Assembly: GCA_032433765.1 (NCBI GenBank)
Contig: JAVIAB010000025.1
Span: 34,830,282 to 34,894,281 of the forward strand
Reading direction: 5' to 3'
DNA from: Megaustenia siamemsis
Lineage: Eukaryota; Mollusca; Gastropoda; Stylommatophora; Ariophantidae
Length of the DNA stretch: 64,000 nucleotides
Positions 11,110 to 22,284 of the stretch are shown piece after piece; position 1 is the first letter of the stretch; each line of letters starts with the position of its first letter. The translations under genes and the position numbers were made by a program. The notes under the pieces are model-generated. The model was not told the origin of the DNA and made no database searches. It saw only the letters and a program-made list of their open reading frames with translations.

Positions 11110-11800
11110 TTTCATCATCATCGAGTGCCATCTCCGCAACGAAGGTTGGCTACCATGGGGCGCCATTCTGCTCTGTCTCGTGCTTTGATGGTGCATGCAG
11201 ATTGTCATAGGCTGATTTGTCCATCTTTTGATGTTACTCATCCATGTCAGTTTTGGTCTGCCTCTGCCTCTTTTACCTTGAATCTTCCCCTCCAAGATTA
11301 CTTTTAATAGGATGTTGTGTCTTGGCCCAAATGTCCCCAACATGGCCCAAAATCGAACTTGTCTTGTTTGAATTGTGGTTAGTAGTTCTCTTTTCATTTT
11401 TAGTTGTTTTAAGACTTCATTGTTTCTTTTCTTTTCCTTCCATACAATTCTACCTATTCTTCTATAAATCCACATTTCAAAGGCTTCAATTCTCTGTTCT
11501 GTTTTCGTGTCTATGTCCATGTTTCTTCACCATATAGGAATGTTGAGAATATATAACATTGAACTATTCTTATTTTAGTCCGGTTGTTATTTGTCTTGAT
11601 GTTAGTATATTTTTCATGATTAAAATTAATTTTTACCATTCCTATTCTTTTGTTGATTTCAGTTTTACATTTTCCATCACTGGTTATAGCATGTTGAAGG
11701 TAGCTAGGTAGCTGAACTATCTCCATGTCTATTTTCTTCAGTGTTATTAACCCACTTGTTGGTTTTGAGTATTTTCTTTGTTTATGATCATAGTTTAAGT
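11110..11800 (-). mobile_element. LINE family A 3' fragment
   Basis: Minus-strand LINE ORF2 C-terminus: EAFEMWIYRRIGRIVWKEKK, NEVLKQLKMKRELL, IQGKRGRGRPKLTWMSNIK, and a 3' tail seen as tcatcatcatcg. A frame break near 11520 separates the part with TSDGKCKTEINKRIGMVK. It is 5'-truncated. Confidence 0.87.
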
Positions 11801-11920
11801 CTCACTCATATGAAATATCAAAGCCGATCGCATATCTGAGTACATAAACAATGACTACTAGATCACGAGATACTATTACCAACAACAAATAGAACATCGT
11901 TTACATTCCAATAAACTTAC

Positions 11921-12050
11921 TTGGTTTATATTAATACTCCCGGAATGTGTGATTCGGTTCTTAAACTGAGAAAAAATGAATGGTGACGGGATTCGTTCTA
12001 GCTCAAAGGCAATAATTTCTGGATAGTTGTCTATAGTTGACTTCACTTTC
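11921..12050 (-). CDS. Ig-M (middle) exon of Ig domain 3
   Basis: A fully open 130-bp exon (1 nt + 43 codons) between acceptor gatatttcag|g and donor caa|gtaagt. It starts by completing the AG|G arginine codon left by the Ig-N exon at 17.6 kb and ends in phase 0, as the Ig-C exon at 4.1 kb requires. It aligns with the middle exon at 36627-36744: STIDNYPEIIAFELERIPSP and FSQFKNRI match STSYSSWYIADAWEPKSP and YSWLDYRV in spacing and hydrophobic pattern. It would supply the middle strands of the Ig fold. Phase, position and paralogy, rather than any one motif, support the call. Confidence 0.72.
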
Positions 12051-12074
12051 CTGAAATATCAAAACATTATATTT

Positions 12075-12141
12075 TAATTGTTGGGAGAATAATCTCATGA
12101 TTGACAATCATTGTTTCTCTCTTGAGGATAATCCCACGATT
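12075..12141. repeat. 39-bp tandem array, part 1
   Basis: Diverged first units (ttgaggataatcccacgatt) of the array that continues at 12580 and 15526; split by two insertions. Confidence 0.75.
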
Positions 12142-12579
12142 CATCATCATGTGTCATACCGATTGGCGTAGGTGATCATGTCCTTCCACAAACTTCTATC
12201 TACAGTGCATCGAATCAGTTCTGTTGTTAACTGTTTTCCATGCCATTACACCAAGATATCCAGTATTTTCTCTCTTTGTCGTCCGCGATGTCTCGTTCCT
12301 TTTATTTTGCCAGTTGTAACCAAGTATTCCAACTTTCCTCTTCTCATGATGTGCTCGAAAAATATTGATTGTTTCTTGCTGATGTTGTTTAGGAGCTGCC
12401 TTTTTGTGTTGGCCTCTTTGAGAACTTCCTCGTTGGTCTGTTTAGCTGTTCAGGGAACTTTCAACATTCTTCTGAGAAATCCCATCTCTGTGGCCTCTAA
12501 TCGTCTTTTCATTTACTTGTCTACTGTCCATGATTCGCTTCCATAGGTCGGAATCGGTTCTATATAGCACGATCCCCTG
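12142..12579 (-). mobile_element. LINE fragment (B-related) inserted in 39-bp array
   Basis: Flanked by an 11-bp duplication atcccacgatt (12131-12141 and 12580-12590). The minus strand encodes the LINE C-terminal region (KLEYLVTTGKIKGT, SLWKDMITYA) with frame breaks. The 3' tail is seen as catcatcat. Confidence 0.83.
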
Positions 12580-12774
12580 ATCCCACGATTAACTAAAATA
12601 TTACTGTCTTGAGAATAATACCTCAATTAACTAACAATTTTACTGTCTTGAGGATAATCTCACGAATAACTAACATTTTGACTGTCTAGACTCTAGAGGA
12701 TAATAAGAAATTAATTAACATTTTGACTGTCTTGAGAATAATAAGAAATTAACTAACATTTTGACTGTCTAGAG
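12580..12774. repeat. 39-bp tandem array, part 2
   Basis: Units of the form aactaacattttgactgtct plus tgaggataat. The last 8 bp (12767-12774, gtctagag) form the hAT target duplication. Confidence 0.88.
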
Positions 12775-12975
12775 CAGTGGTGGCCAACTTGAGGTTGCCC
12801 GAGGGCCGGATTAAAGCCAAGGCCAAGACCCGCGGGCCACACTTAAGAATATCGTCAAAAATGACAGTAGGGACCTATGCGATATAGTAATATATAAATA
12901 ATGCTTGCACTTTGACTACATATTTGATTTGTAACAAATCCATTAATTATTCATTTTAAAATTACCTTTAATGTC

Positions 12976-14775
12976 TCAGTGCGACGATTGTGACTTGTCA
13001 CAGCTTTCCACCAGAGATTTGAAGTCCACTTCCATTTTTGACGTGGCGATTCGGAGAGTATGGGACAATGTCGAATCGGTCATTCTGTTCCTGGTCTTAG
13101 ATTTAATTAACTTCATGGAAGAGAATGTTGTCTCGCAGAGATATGTGCTGCCGAATATAGAGCACATCTTTAGTGCCCATTTTCTCAGACACGGGTAACG
13201 TTCATTTGGTAGCAATTTCCAGAAGTCAGCTCCTAATGCCTTTACAGTACTGAGGAAGGGGTCACACTGAAGGTCACACAACTCTAGTTGAAGATCTGAT
13301 GGCTGGCACTCCACTGTGCACTTAATTGGGTTATTAAAAAGTTCCGTTTGCGGACGAAACATTTCAAAATCTTGAAATCGTCGATCAAATTCACAAATCA
13401 AATGTTCAATGTCAGCTGCGTACTTACTGAAGTTTGCACTTTCTATCTCTGACAACAACTGCTTACAACTTGAAAAATGGAACAGATCATTTTTTTGCAA
13501 AGAAAGTCTAAATAGATTCAGCTTCTTTTTAAAACCATCAACATATCCCATCAATTGAAAAATGGTTTGCTTTTCCCCTTGTAGCTGCAAATTCAATATG
13601 TTCAAATGTTGTGTGATGTCTGTGAGATATGCCAGATTATGAAGGAAATTAATGTCTTTGAGTGCATGTTGAAGATCAATGGAGCATGGTAAGTTCTCTC
13701 GCAGGAAGTCATAAATGTCATTCTTCAGTTCAAAAAATATTATTAAACATTTCCCTCGACTAAGCCATCTTACTTCTGTATAAAGCAGGAGATCACCGTA
13801 GCTAGAATCTACTTCCTCTAAAAATGATAAAAACTTCCTGTGATTTAAAGACTGGTGTCCTCCTCTTATCAAATTTGTTATTTTCACAACAGTAGCCATG
13901 GTGTCTTTTAGATTTATGGACTTTGCACAAAGGGCCTCTTGATGAATTATGCAATGCAATGTAGGTACGTTAATTTTGTTTTGCTTTAGAACTCCAACAA
14001 AACCAGTATTTGAACCAATAAAAGCTTTGCAACCATCAGTACACACTGCAGACAACTTTCCAAAACCACCTACTTCATCTACGGCACTATGAACTGCAGA
14101 AAATATGTCTGTCCCTCTACAAGTGTCATGCAAAGAGCAAACTTTCAACAATTCTTCAATAACAGTAAAATCCTCCTGGATAACTTTAACAAAAATAAGA
14201 AGCTGGCAAGTGTCAGTGATGTCAGTACTTTCATCAATCGCGAGCGAAAAATATGAGCAGTTTTCAATACAAGATTTTAAACTTTGAGACAGTTGCAGAC
14301 TGATGTCTTCTGTTCTTCTGGCTACAGTTTGTTTTGAAAGAGGCACAGATTCAAATTCTTTGGCTATTTTTTCTTGACCGAATGCCTTTGCCATTTGAAT
14401 CGCACATTTCTTCACAAAATTTCCGTCAGTAAAGGGTTTTTTAGATTTTGCAAGCTCATAGGTAACTGTATATGATGCAATGATCGATGACTCTTTAATT
14501 TTATTGCCCTTTGTATACATACTTTGCTGTTGATTCAACTTTGTCTTCAGCTGTTCAACCAAAAGCTTCCTAGCTTCAATGCTATGTTTCTCATACATGT
14601 TTTGATGATGTGTGGCATAGTGCCGTTTTAAATTATATTCCTTCAAAACGGCTAACACTTGAACGCAAATTAAGCACTGAGGTTTACTATCCTTATTGAA
14701 GATGAACAAATAATCTAATTCCCATTCAGGTTTAAATATGCGATTTTCACAATCAACTTTTCTACGTTTTAACAT
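12976..14775 (-). CDS. hAT family transposase, 599 aa, uninterrupted
   Basis: Encodes a DNA transposase that would bind the element's ends and cut and paste it in the nucleus. The N-terminus has a BED-type zinc finger (Cys34, Cys37, His52, His56/57 in KPQCLICVQ and KRHYATHH). The RNase H-like fold follows: first catalytic Asp181 in FSLAIDESTDITD and second Asp247 in CTDGCKAF. LHCIIHQEALC (270s) and EVRWLSRGKC (around 337) are conserved blocks of this hAT branch (ZBED5/GTF2IRD2-like, from memory of the family). The catalytic Glu548 lies in LCETTFSSMK and the C-terminal dimerisation block in RNRMTDSTLSHTLRI. Length fits the family. No stop or frameshift is present. The Met at 14775 is the first in frame, and the zinc finger follows within 35 residues, supporting that start. 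Confidence 0.93.
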   Translation of the reverse strand: MLKRRKVDCENRIFKPEWELDYLFIFNKDSKPQCLICVQVLAVLKEYNLKRHYATHHQNMYEKHSIEARKLLVEQLKTKLNQQQSMYTKGNKIKESSIIASYTVTYELAKSKKPFTDGNFVKKCAIQMAKAFGQEKIAKEFESVPLSKQTVARRTEDISLQLSQSLKSCIENCSYFSLAIDESTDITDTCQLLIFVKVIQEDFTVIEELLKVCSLHDTCRGTDIFSAVHSAVDEVGGFGKLSAVCTDGCKAFIGSNTGFVGVLKQNKINVPTLHCIIHQEALCAKSINLKDTMATVVKITNLIRGGHQSLNHRKFLSFLEEVDSSYGDLLLYTEVRWLSRGKCLIIFFELKNDIYDFLRENLPCSIDLQHALKDINFLHNLAYLTDITQHLNILNLQLQGEKQTIFQLMGYVDGFKKKLNLFRLSLQKNDLFHFSSCKQLLSEIESANFSKYAADIEHLICEFDRRFQDFEMFRPQTELFNNPIKCTVECQPSDLQLELCDLQCDPFLSTVKALGADFWKLLPNERYPCLRKWALKMCSIFGSTYLCETTFSSMKLIKSKTRNRMTDSTLSHTLRIATSKMEVDFKSLVESCDKSQSSH

Positions 14776-15197
14776 GATTTAATACAAAATCTCACATCAA
14801 AGTTAAAAGTCACAGAATGTTGGTCCACTATCGAAAATAAGTCCAGATTTGACAGTTATACACAGACTTGTGTTTGACAATGAAATCAAAAGATTGTGAC
14901 CAAATAAACACGTTGCAGTCATTTTATGGACAAGACAAGACGATGGGATCAAAGGGAATGAAGGCGAACAGTGAAACATTTTGAATGTAACTTCAAAGAC
15001 AGAATTAGAGCTACGAAGTCCCCTCACCCCTGTCCCTCCCAACCTCATTAACCCCTTACCGCGAAATGAAAGAGCCACCACAAGTCCAGACGACAAATGT
15101 TGAGCCAAAGATCTGACGCTATCACCGCACTGACAATAAAGCAACTTTGCGGTACCAACTCGAAGCAAAGACTTTGAATATTGTCGGCACCATTAGT

Positions 15198-15301
<104 letters not shown>

Positions 15302-15525
15302 TGATTTGAAATTATGTTGCCAATCTAGCTGTTGCGAGAAATTGACAGAGATTTTCAAATTGTGTATTCTTGAACGATAGAAGAGTTAACTCCGACACGG
15401 ATTAAAACCAGGAGAAATCCGCTATTAGGGGTAAAAAATGAAGTAAGTCCGTGGAGCTTCGCGGGCCAAGAAAACTAGGCTGGCGGGCCGGATCCGGCCC
15501 GCGGGCCGCCATTTGGCCACCCCTG

Positions 15526-16105
15526 GTCTAGAGGATAATAAGAAATTAATTAACATTTTGACAGTTTTGAGAATAATAAAAAATTAACTAACATTTTGAC
15601 AGTCTTGAGAATAATAAAAAATTAACTAACATTTTGACAGTTTTGAGAATAATAAAAAATTAACTAACATTTTGACTGTCTTGAGGATAATCACATGATT
15701 AACTAACATTTTTACTGTCTTGAGGATAATCACACGATTAACTAACATTTTGACTGTCTTGAGAATAATAAGAAATTAATTAACATTTTGACTGTCTTGA
15801 GGATAATCACACGATTAGCTAACATTTGACTGTCTTGAGAATAATAAGAAATTAACTAACATTTTGACTGTCTTGAGAATAATCACACGATTAGCTAACA
15901 TTTTGACTGTCTTGAGGATAATAAGAAATTAACTAACATTTTGACTGTCTTGAGGATAATCACAAATTACCTAACATTTTTACTGTCTTAAAGATGATCC
16001 CACGATTAACTAACATTTTTACTGTCTTGATGATAATCCAACGATTAACTAATATTTTTACTATCTTGAGGAGTATAATCCCACGATTAACTAATATTTT
16101 TACTG
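15526..16105. repeat. 39-bp tandem array, part 3
   Basis: About 15 units of aactaacattttgactgtct with either gagaataataagaaatt or gaggataatcacacgatt as second half; the two unit types are interspersed. It continues the array interrupted by the hAT. Confidence 0.92.
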
Positions 16106-16506
16106 AAGATGTAATGTAAAAATAAGCATGTGCCACGTCACACTAAGTGACGTATATTTTGTTTTAGTTCGTTCAGAAATTCGAGCCCACAGATTTTATC
16201 AATCATCTCGGAACTGATGAATTTCTCTAATTCTTCACTCATTATCATAAAACAATGTCATTTAATGTGTCATAGAATTCTTAGCTGCCTGTTTCATTGT
16301 TGTTACATGGGGCATACATTTGTATGTAAGTTGTTTGTCGGTCATCTTCTGGTAGTCTAGTTGTGATTATTCTTCCTGTGTAGTGTTGCATTTCTTGAAT
16401 ATTTCTTAGCATGTTCTATGTCAATGCAAAGCCCATTCCGTGTTTTGCTCTTTCTGTGATGTCGACTCCTGAGAATATTATCGTGTAGTTCATGTGTGTT
16501 TTCTTT
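16106..16506. other. Unassigned DNA between array and LINE D
   Basis: No exon recognised. It contains the short inverted repeat acgtcac/gtgacgt near 16134-16152, reminiscent of the S1 SINE hairpin but not clearly related. Confidence 0.4.
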
Positions 16507-17245
16507 ACTTCTATCTATCTATTGACCTTTCGAGCCGTAGCCGGCCCATAGGGCGTAGACCAAGTAACTCCTTCTCTTATCTGAATTTTTGTTCTAGCAG
16601 TTTTCAATTCTTTTAAAGATATTTTATCAAATCTCGTCATTTGTCTCTGTTCTGTGCAAGCAGCTCTATCTCATTGTGGGAGCCGATTCCTGCTGCTCTT
16701 GTCTCTCTCATCAATATTCTTCTCAGTTTCTCTCTGGGTCTCCCTCTTTTCCTCTTACCTGTTGTTTCCCACATGACGGCTTGCTTTGCTATACGGTTAT
16801 TATCTCTTCTCATCACATGTCCAACATATGACCATCATCTTTTCTTTATTACTGAAGATATTAGCGGTTGATTGGCGATTTCTCTAATTTCCTCGTTTGT
16901 TTTGAATTCGTTCCACGCTATACCAAGTATTTTCCTTAGACATTTATTTTCGAAAGCGTATAACATTGTTTCTATATCTCTTGTTGTTTTCCAGCTTTCA
17001 CAACCATACGTAAGGGTTGATAGTACGCTTAATAGTAGTTTCTTTACTAGTTGCCCTTTTATTCTGGTGTCCGCTAATCCTAGTATTATGATTTTCCTCT
17101 TTGTCATTTCATAAGTTCTACCTCTATATTTGTTGTTATTCTGCATATATTGAGGGTTACTACTATATATTTGTTGTTTATCACCAAATTCTGTATTTTC
17201 TTTGAGCATCAAAATTGTATCTCTTTCTCGACCGCACAAAGTCTA
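16507..17245 (-). mobile_element. LINE family D, 5'-truncated
   Basis: Minus-strand copy with a short (TAGA)n tail at its 3' end (left, tctatctatctatt then gacctttcgagcc). The coding remnant includes NKCLRKILGIAWNEFKTNEE, REIANQPLISSVIKKR and ADTRIKGQLVKKLL. Stops interrupt the frame. Confidence 0.87.
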
Positions 17246-17445
17246 TTGCAAGTTAAGGGCGTTATTAACACACAAAAAAAAAAAAAAACGTATGTTAAGG
17301 GCGGCCCGGTAAAAGTTCCCCCACGTGTGAGATCGCTTGGTGGCACATACAAGCATTTTTACAGTCTAATTTTAGTTGGGCAGGATGAGTCCCCATAATC
17401 GTTCCCCTTTTTAAAAAAAAAAATAATGATTGTAATTGTGTTTAA

Positions 17446-17514
17446 GCAAACACACACACACACACAAACACATATAGCAACACACACGCACGCTCGCACA
17501 CACACACACACATA
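17446..17514. repeat. (CA)n microsatellite next to Ig-N donor
   Basis: Impure CA tract; on the minus strand it is a (TG)n stretch starting within a few bases of the splice donor of the Ig-N exon. Confidence 0.9.
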
Positions 17515-17515
17515 C

Positions 17516-17624
17516 CTTGTCAGTGCGGCAAACGGCTCTCTCATGTTTTTAACAGAACACTTGACAGAAAGGGTCGTTGAATTGTCATCGCCTGAACCTT
17601 GTGTCAGATTCAGATCCACTCTCA
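17516..17624 (-). CDS. Ig-N exon of Ig domain 3
   Basis: A 109-bp open exon (2 nt + 35 codons + 2 nt) with acceptor tttctccacag|tg and donor acaag|gtatgtg. It encodes the first strands of an immunoglobulin domain: VDLNLTQGSGDD, then LSVKCSVKN with the B-strand Cys. It has exactly the same length and phases as the Ig-N exon at 43.1 kb, sharing VDL, LS(V/I)KCSVK and the terminal split Arg codon. The intron just upstream is also similar in both copies (aaatgacgtat). It follows the linker exon at 22.0 kb and precedes the Ig-M exon at 12.0 kb. Confidence 0.82.
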
Positions 17625-17676
17625 CTGTGGAGAAATAAAAATAAAAGCAGAAAGTAAATGACGTATAATTCATATA

Positions 17677-17679
<3 letters not shown>

Positions 17680-17741
<62 letters not shown>
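17680..17741. repeat. (AT)n microsatellite
   Basis: Pure AT dinucleotide tract of about 60 bp. Confidence 0.97.
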
Positions 17742-17742
<1 letters not shown>

Positions 17743-17924
17743 CAATAATAAATACAATATGGTCCACGCCAGATTTATTTATTGCACCAAAGAAATATTA
17801 TGTATATTTCCATTACATCACTGATAGTAAATAAAAACAAAAAACAAATAAAAAACGAAATGGAGTGGGACGTTAGGAAGAGAATTAGGGAATGAGAGGG
17901 AAAGACAGTAACTGGGGGGGGGGG

Positions 17925-19076
17925 TGTCAGGCATGGTAAGAGATTTCATCAAGCTGGAGAGCAGTGGGTGAAAAACATGGCGAGAGATTTCATCAAACTG
18001 GGCAGCTGTAGATGGAAGGCATGGTGAGAGATTTCATCAAACTGGGCAGCTGTAGATGGAAGGCATGGTGAGAGATTTCATCAAACTGGAGAGGAGTGGG
18101 TGAAAGACATGGCGAGAGATTTAATCAAACTGGGGAGCAGTAGATGGAAGGCATGGTAAGAGATTTCATCAAACTGGAGAGCAGTGGGTGAAAGACATGG
18201 CGAGAGATTTCATCAAACTGGGGAGCAGAAGATGGAAGGCATGGTAAGAGATTTCATCAAACTGGGGAGCAGTGGGTGAACTGCATGGTGGGAGATTTCA
18301 TCAAACTGGGGAGCAGTGGGTGGTAGGCATGGTGGGAGATTTCATCAAACTGGGGAGCAGTGGGTGAACTGCATGGTGGGAGATTTCATCAAACTGGGGA
18401 GCAGTCGGTGGATGGCAGGTGGGAAATTTCATCAAACTCGGGAGCAATGGGTGCCGGCATGGTGATGGATTTCATCAAACTGGCGAGCAAAGGGGGGGGG
18501 CGCCTTCATGGTAAGAGATTTAAACAAATTTGGGTGCAGGGGGCCAGCATGGTTGGAGATTTAATCAAACTGGGGAGCAGTTGGTGGAAGGTATGGTGAG
18601 AGATTTAATCAAACTGGGGAGCAGTTGGTGGAAGGTATGGTGAGAGATTTAATAAAACTGGGGAGCAGTTGGTGGAAGGTATGGTGAGAGATTTAATCAA
18701 ACTGGCGAACAGTGGGTGGAAGGCATGGTGAGAGATTTTATCAAACTGGGGAACAAGGAGGCCGGCGTGGTGAGAGATTTCATCAAACTGGGGAGCAGTG
18801 GGTGGAAGGTATGTTGGGAGATATCATGAAACTGGGGAGCAGTGGGTGGAAGGCATGGTGGGAGATTTTATCATCAAACTGGGGAGCAGGGGGACCGGCG
18901 TGGTGAGAGATATCATGAAACTGGGGAGCAGTGGGTGGAAGGCATGGTGGGAGATATCATGAAACTGGGGAGCAGTGGGTGGAAGGCATGGTGGGGGATA
19001 TCATGAAACTGGGGAGCAGTGGGTGGAAGTCATGGTGGGAGATTTCATCATCAAACTGGGGAGCAAGGGGACCGGC
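17925..19076. repeat. ~45-bp minisatellite
   Basis: About 24 copies of a unit made of ggcatggtgagagatttcat and caaactggggagcagtgggt; some copies have catcat insertions or lack part of the unit. The array abuts the LINE E fragment directly. Long open frames are repeat artefacts. Confidence 0.92.
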
Positions 19077-19815
19077 AAAGGAAGAGCTACAAGAACACTT
19101 AAACAAACCCAACAGCTCAGGCACAACATATGACATGAAAATCAACATCAACAAAACAGAAGTCATGAATGTCGCCAAAATTAAACAGAACATCAGCATA
19201 ACTATAGAAGGCAGACAATTAAAACAAGTAGAGGAATTCAAATACCTAGGAAGTCTAATGACAAACGATAATTCTCAAACAGCAGAGATAGAATCAAGAT
19301 GCAACAAAGCTTGTCAAATCATCGGACAGTTATCACCACTATTGTCCAACAACGAAATAAATCTAGAGACAAAACGAGCACTATACAATACAATCTCAAC
19401 GTTATGCTACCAATTCCAAACCTGGACCCTAGATGCAAGAACAATAAGAAAAAAATAACCTCTACAGAGAAGAAATGTGTTAGTCGAATGACAGGAAACT
19501 GAGAGATAAAATCAGAAATGAAGAACTGAGAAAAAAGCTAGGAATAGCCCCCGCCTTAGAATATATAAGGAAACAACAGATAAAATGGTTTGGCCACGTG
19601 AAAAGGTTAACAGATCAAAACACAACGAGCCTTCAACAAACGTTGTGAGAACACCAGACCAAAGGGTCGACCACGAAAAAGATGGGTCGATGGAATATTA
19701 GAAGCACTAGGAAACATAACAGCAGCAGAGGCGAACAGAAGAGCAAAAGACCGCAAATTATATCTCCCCTTGACGCTGAAAGGTAGATGTGTAAGGAAAG
19801 AAGAAGAGAAGAAAA
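19077..19815 (+). mobile_element. LINE family E, 5'-truncated
   Basis: Plus-strand ORF2 remnant: EELQEHLNKPN, MKININKTEVMNVAKIKQ, GRQLKQVEEFKYLGSLMTND, a frameshift near 19450, then LGIAPALEYIRKQQIKWFGH and the region around 19660-19740 encoding RPRKRWVDGILEALGN and ITAAEANRRA. This last region is the source of the 60-bp minisatellite at 25.8-30.0 kb. Confidence 0.87.
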
Positions 19816-19816
19816 A

Positions 19817-19866
19817 CACCATATTCCCTATACGCCACTTGGCGTGACGGGGCTACTTTACTTGAC
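19817..19866 (+). mobile_element. SINE S1 3'-end fragment
   Basis: Only the last part of the S1 body remains: caccatattccctatacgcc and the hairpin plus gtgacgg, ending in ctttactt. Confidence 0.7.
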
Positions 19867-20097
19867 TTTTTGACAAGATTGGTCGTGTTCTTTCTTTGAC
19901 TGATTGTCGTGGTCTGCCCGTAATACAATTCTCCTCTCTCCAAAGTTCACCTGAGCGACCCAGGTACTGCACACATTTCTCACATAGCACATTGTCCACG
20001 CGCCCGGGTCGCATAGTTTGTGAATCATTTCAGAGGAATAGATATGTCTACAGCACTGGGAAAAAAATGACAAATAATCAACAACAGAACAAAAAAC
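19867..20097. repeat. Element fragment repeated inverted at 20.8 kb
   Basis: The part around 20020-20070 (atttcagaggaatagatatg, cagcactggg) recurs inverted at about 20825-20870 (gagtgctgtaaacatacctc, ctgaaatggtt). The two copies flank a LINE A fragment and a SINE piece, so they probably belong to one dispersed, unclassified repeat family. Confidence 0.5.
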
Positions 20098-20590
20098 ATC
20101 ATCATCATCATTGAGTGCCGTCTCTCCATCGAAGGTTGAGCGCCATTTTACTCTGTCTCTTGCTTTGATGGTGCACGTTGACATAGGGTGACTTGACCAT
20201 CTTTTGATGTTACTCGTCCACGTTAGTCTTGGTCTGCCTCTGCCTCTTTTACCTTGTATTTCCCCTTCCAATATTACTTTTATTAGGCTGTTGTGTCTTT
20301 TAACATGCCCCAAAAATTTCATTTGTCTTGTTCTAATTGTGTTTAGTAGTTCTTTTTTCATCTTTAGTTGTTTTAAAACTTCCTCGTTTGTTTTCTTTTC
20401 TATCCATCCAATTTTACCTATTCTTCTATAAATCCATATTTCAAAGGCTTTAATTTTCTTTCTGTTTCCTAGGCTAATGTCCATGTTTCTGCACCATACA
20501 GGAATATTAAGAAGATGTAACATTTTGCTATTCTTAGTTTTGACCCAGGTGTTATTTGTTTTGATGTTAGTATATTTTTCATGACATTAA
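20098..20590 (-). mobile_element. LINE family A 3' fragment
   Basis: Minus strand: IKAFEIWIYRRIGKIGWIEK, NEEVLKQLKMKKELL, QMKFLGHVKRHN, IQGKRGRGRPRLTWTSNIKR. The 3' tail is seen as catcatcatcatc near 20098. Truncated at the 5' end; continues in other frames to about 20590. Confidence 0.88.
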
Positions 20591-20604
20591 AATTATTTTT
20601 TGCC

Positions 20605-20830
20605 ACCGGACTTAAGAAAAAAGCAAAGACAACTACAAGAGAATACAAGGCAAACTACGAAATGTGACCGCAAAACAAAAAGCAAATAACAATATGTTCC
20701 GAAAAAGGATCGAACCCCTACTCAGAGGCACAAACCCTTGCCAGCATTGACCCAACCGCTAGAGAACACTGCCAACTTAGCTCATACAATGTTCTTTGTT
20801 TTTTGTTTCACTTGTTATTTGTTATTTTTT
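20605..20830 (-). mobile_element. tRNA-derived SINE, family S3
   Basis: On the minus strand a tRNA-like head reads gagctaagttggcagtg (A-box side), then gttctctagcgg, then ggggttcgatcc (B box), followed by an A/T-rich body. The stretch between the boxes is the source of the 37/41-bp satellite at 38.1-42.3 kb. The body (agacaactacaagagaatac) recurs at 21.66 kb. Confidence 0.75.
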
Positions 20831-21127
20831 CCGAGTGCTGTAAACATACCTCTTCCACTGAAATGGTTCGCCGGTTATCGCCTCGGAAGTTTCCCTCTAT
20901 AATAATATTCATTTAATAGTATGTGTCTCCTCGCATAGTTAATACCTGACCAATCACTCAAGTTGAGTCAACCCTTCCTGCAATTAACTGCCATTTCATT
21001 GATTCTCTCCCCTTATTTACAAGTCACATTTGTCCTGATTTCATGCCTACAGAGTTTATTGCTGTGATGAGGTCTACAGTAGTGGTTTCATGAGAAGTGA
21101 TAGAAAAGACATTTTTTAGAACATTAG

Positions 21128-21265
21128 GAAAAGGCAATCTCTGATTTATAAAAGGCAAATTCTAATTTTGATGCACATTTGGAAAAGGCAATCTCAAATT
21201 TTGATGCACATTTGGAAAAGGCAATCTTTAATTGTGATGTACATTTGGAAAAGGTAATCTATAAA
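21128..21265. repeat. ~40-bp short tandem repeat (about 3-4 copies)
   Basis: Repeats of gatgcacatttggaaaaggc plus aatct with a variable aattt-rich spacer. Confidence 0.8.
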
Positions 21266-21372
21266 CTTTGGTAACGGCATGACAAAATAAAGTAGGAAAA
21301 TATAGTAACAAGGGGATAATAGAGAAAAAGATTGTTAGAGAAGCCTACAGAAGACATTATTAGAGTGACGTG

Positions 21373-21640
21373 ATCATCATCATCAATGAGGGCCCCCTCC
21401 ACCTCATCGAAGGTACCATGGAGCGCCATTCCGCTCTCTCTCTTGCTTTGATAGTGCAGGCTGTCATAGGCCGACTTGTCTGTCTCTTGATGCTACTCGT
21501 CCATGTTAGTCTTGGTCTATCTCTGACTCTTTTACCTTCCTTGTATTTTCTCTTCCAAGATTACTTGTAATAGGTTGATGTGTCTTATCATGCCCTCCTC
21601 TTTCCTCCCTCCCCGTCCCTTCAAAAAAAAATCTCATTTG
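21373..21640 (-). mobile_element. LINE family A 3' end
   Basis: Minus-strand LINE 3' end: tail seen as atcatcatcatc, then sequence homologous to the ggtaccatggagcgccattc and gttactcgtccatgttagtc region of other LINE A copies. About 270 bp, frame broken. Confidence 0.82.
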
Positions 21641-21654
21641 TCTAGAGAGGAGTT

Positions 21655-21765
21655 ATAAAGGAATTAAAGTAAAAGACAACTAAGAGAGAATACACGAAAA
21701 ACTGCGAAATATGATCACAAACAAACCCAAGAGATAACAATAAAATAACAATCTCTCTCTTCTAA
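21655..21765 (-). mobile_element. SINE S3 body fragment
   Basis: Shares agacaacta, agagaatac, actgcgaaatatgatcac and agataacaataa with the S3 copy at 20.6 kb; lacks the tRNA head. Confidence 0.6.
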
Positions 21766-21953
21766 TCTGAGAAACGAATGAGGAAGGAAAGAAGAAGGAA
21801 AACTAATTATTTATAATCAAATGTTGCGCCTTATATTCTGAAATGATGAAACAAAACACACAGACAACATTGCAGGATTTTTTTTTTCATCTTAGATATC
21901 ATTTATACCAGTACTAAATTTCAACTTTATTGCTCGTATCTTGTTTACAATAC

Positions 21954-22034
21954 CTCGTGCATCTGGTGCTACTGTTGCCTTTTCAACTACAAAAGTAGCT
22001 TTCTTGGGTTCCTCACTTACTGCTGGTGGTGTAC
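21954..22034 (-). CDS. Linker exon between Ig domains 2 and 3
   Basis: An 81-bp symmetric phase 1-1 exon with acceptor tctttaacag|gt and donor cgag|gtattg. It encodes TPPAVSEEPKKATFVVEKAT and VAPDAR. It has the same length, borders and phase as the linker exon at 48.8 kb, with which it shares FVVE and a closing Asp-Ala-x dipeptide. Rich in Pro, Ala, Val and charged residues, it looks like a flexible or extended hinge between Ig folds rather than a folded domain. It lies downstream of the Ig-C exon at 24.5 kb and upstream of the Ig-N exon at 17.6 kb, with compatible phases on both sides. Confidence 0.8.
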
Positions 22035-22284
22035 CTGTTAAAGATAAATCAACGCGTTGAGCAACGTATATAATGTCTATATCAATGCAACAAAATAAGT
22101 TATAGACTTGATAAATAAAAAAAAACGTTGACAAGAAATAATTATGACATTTTAGACAAGGTAAACGCCAGGTAGATAATTAGGTAGCTTATTTAAATGG
22201 ATCTTGGTTTTCACGCGGAAAGCCAGGTATTAACACCTCATCCAGTTACCGCAACTGAAAAAAATATGTACCTGGTACTTAGTT

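Noticed and set aside
21892..22134. 80-codon frame ending at a stop, taken as a C-terminal exon
   Set aside because: The paralogous copy at 48.8 kb shares acceptor, donor (gtattg), length and phase, so an internal 81-bp linker exon explains both better than a terminal exon.
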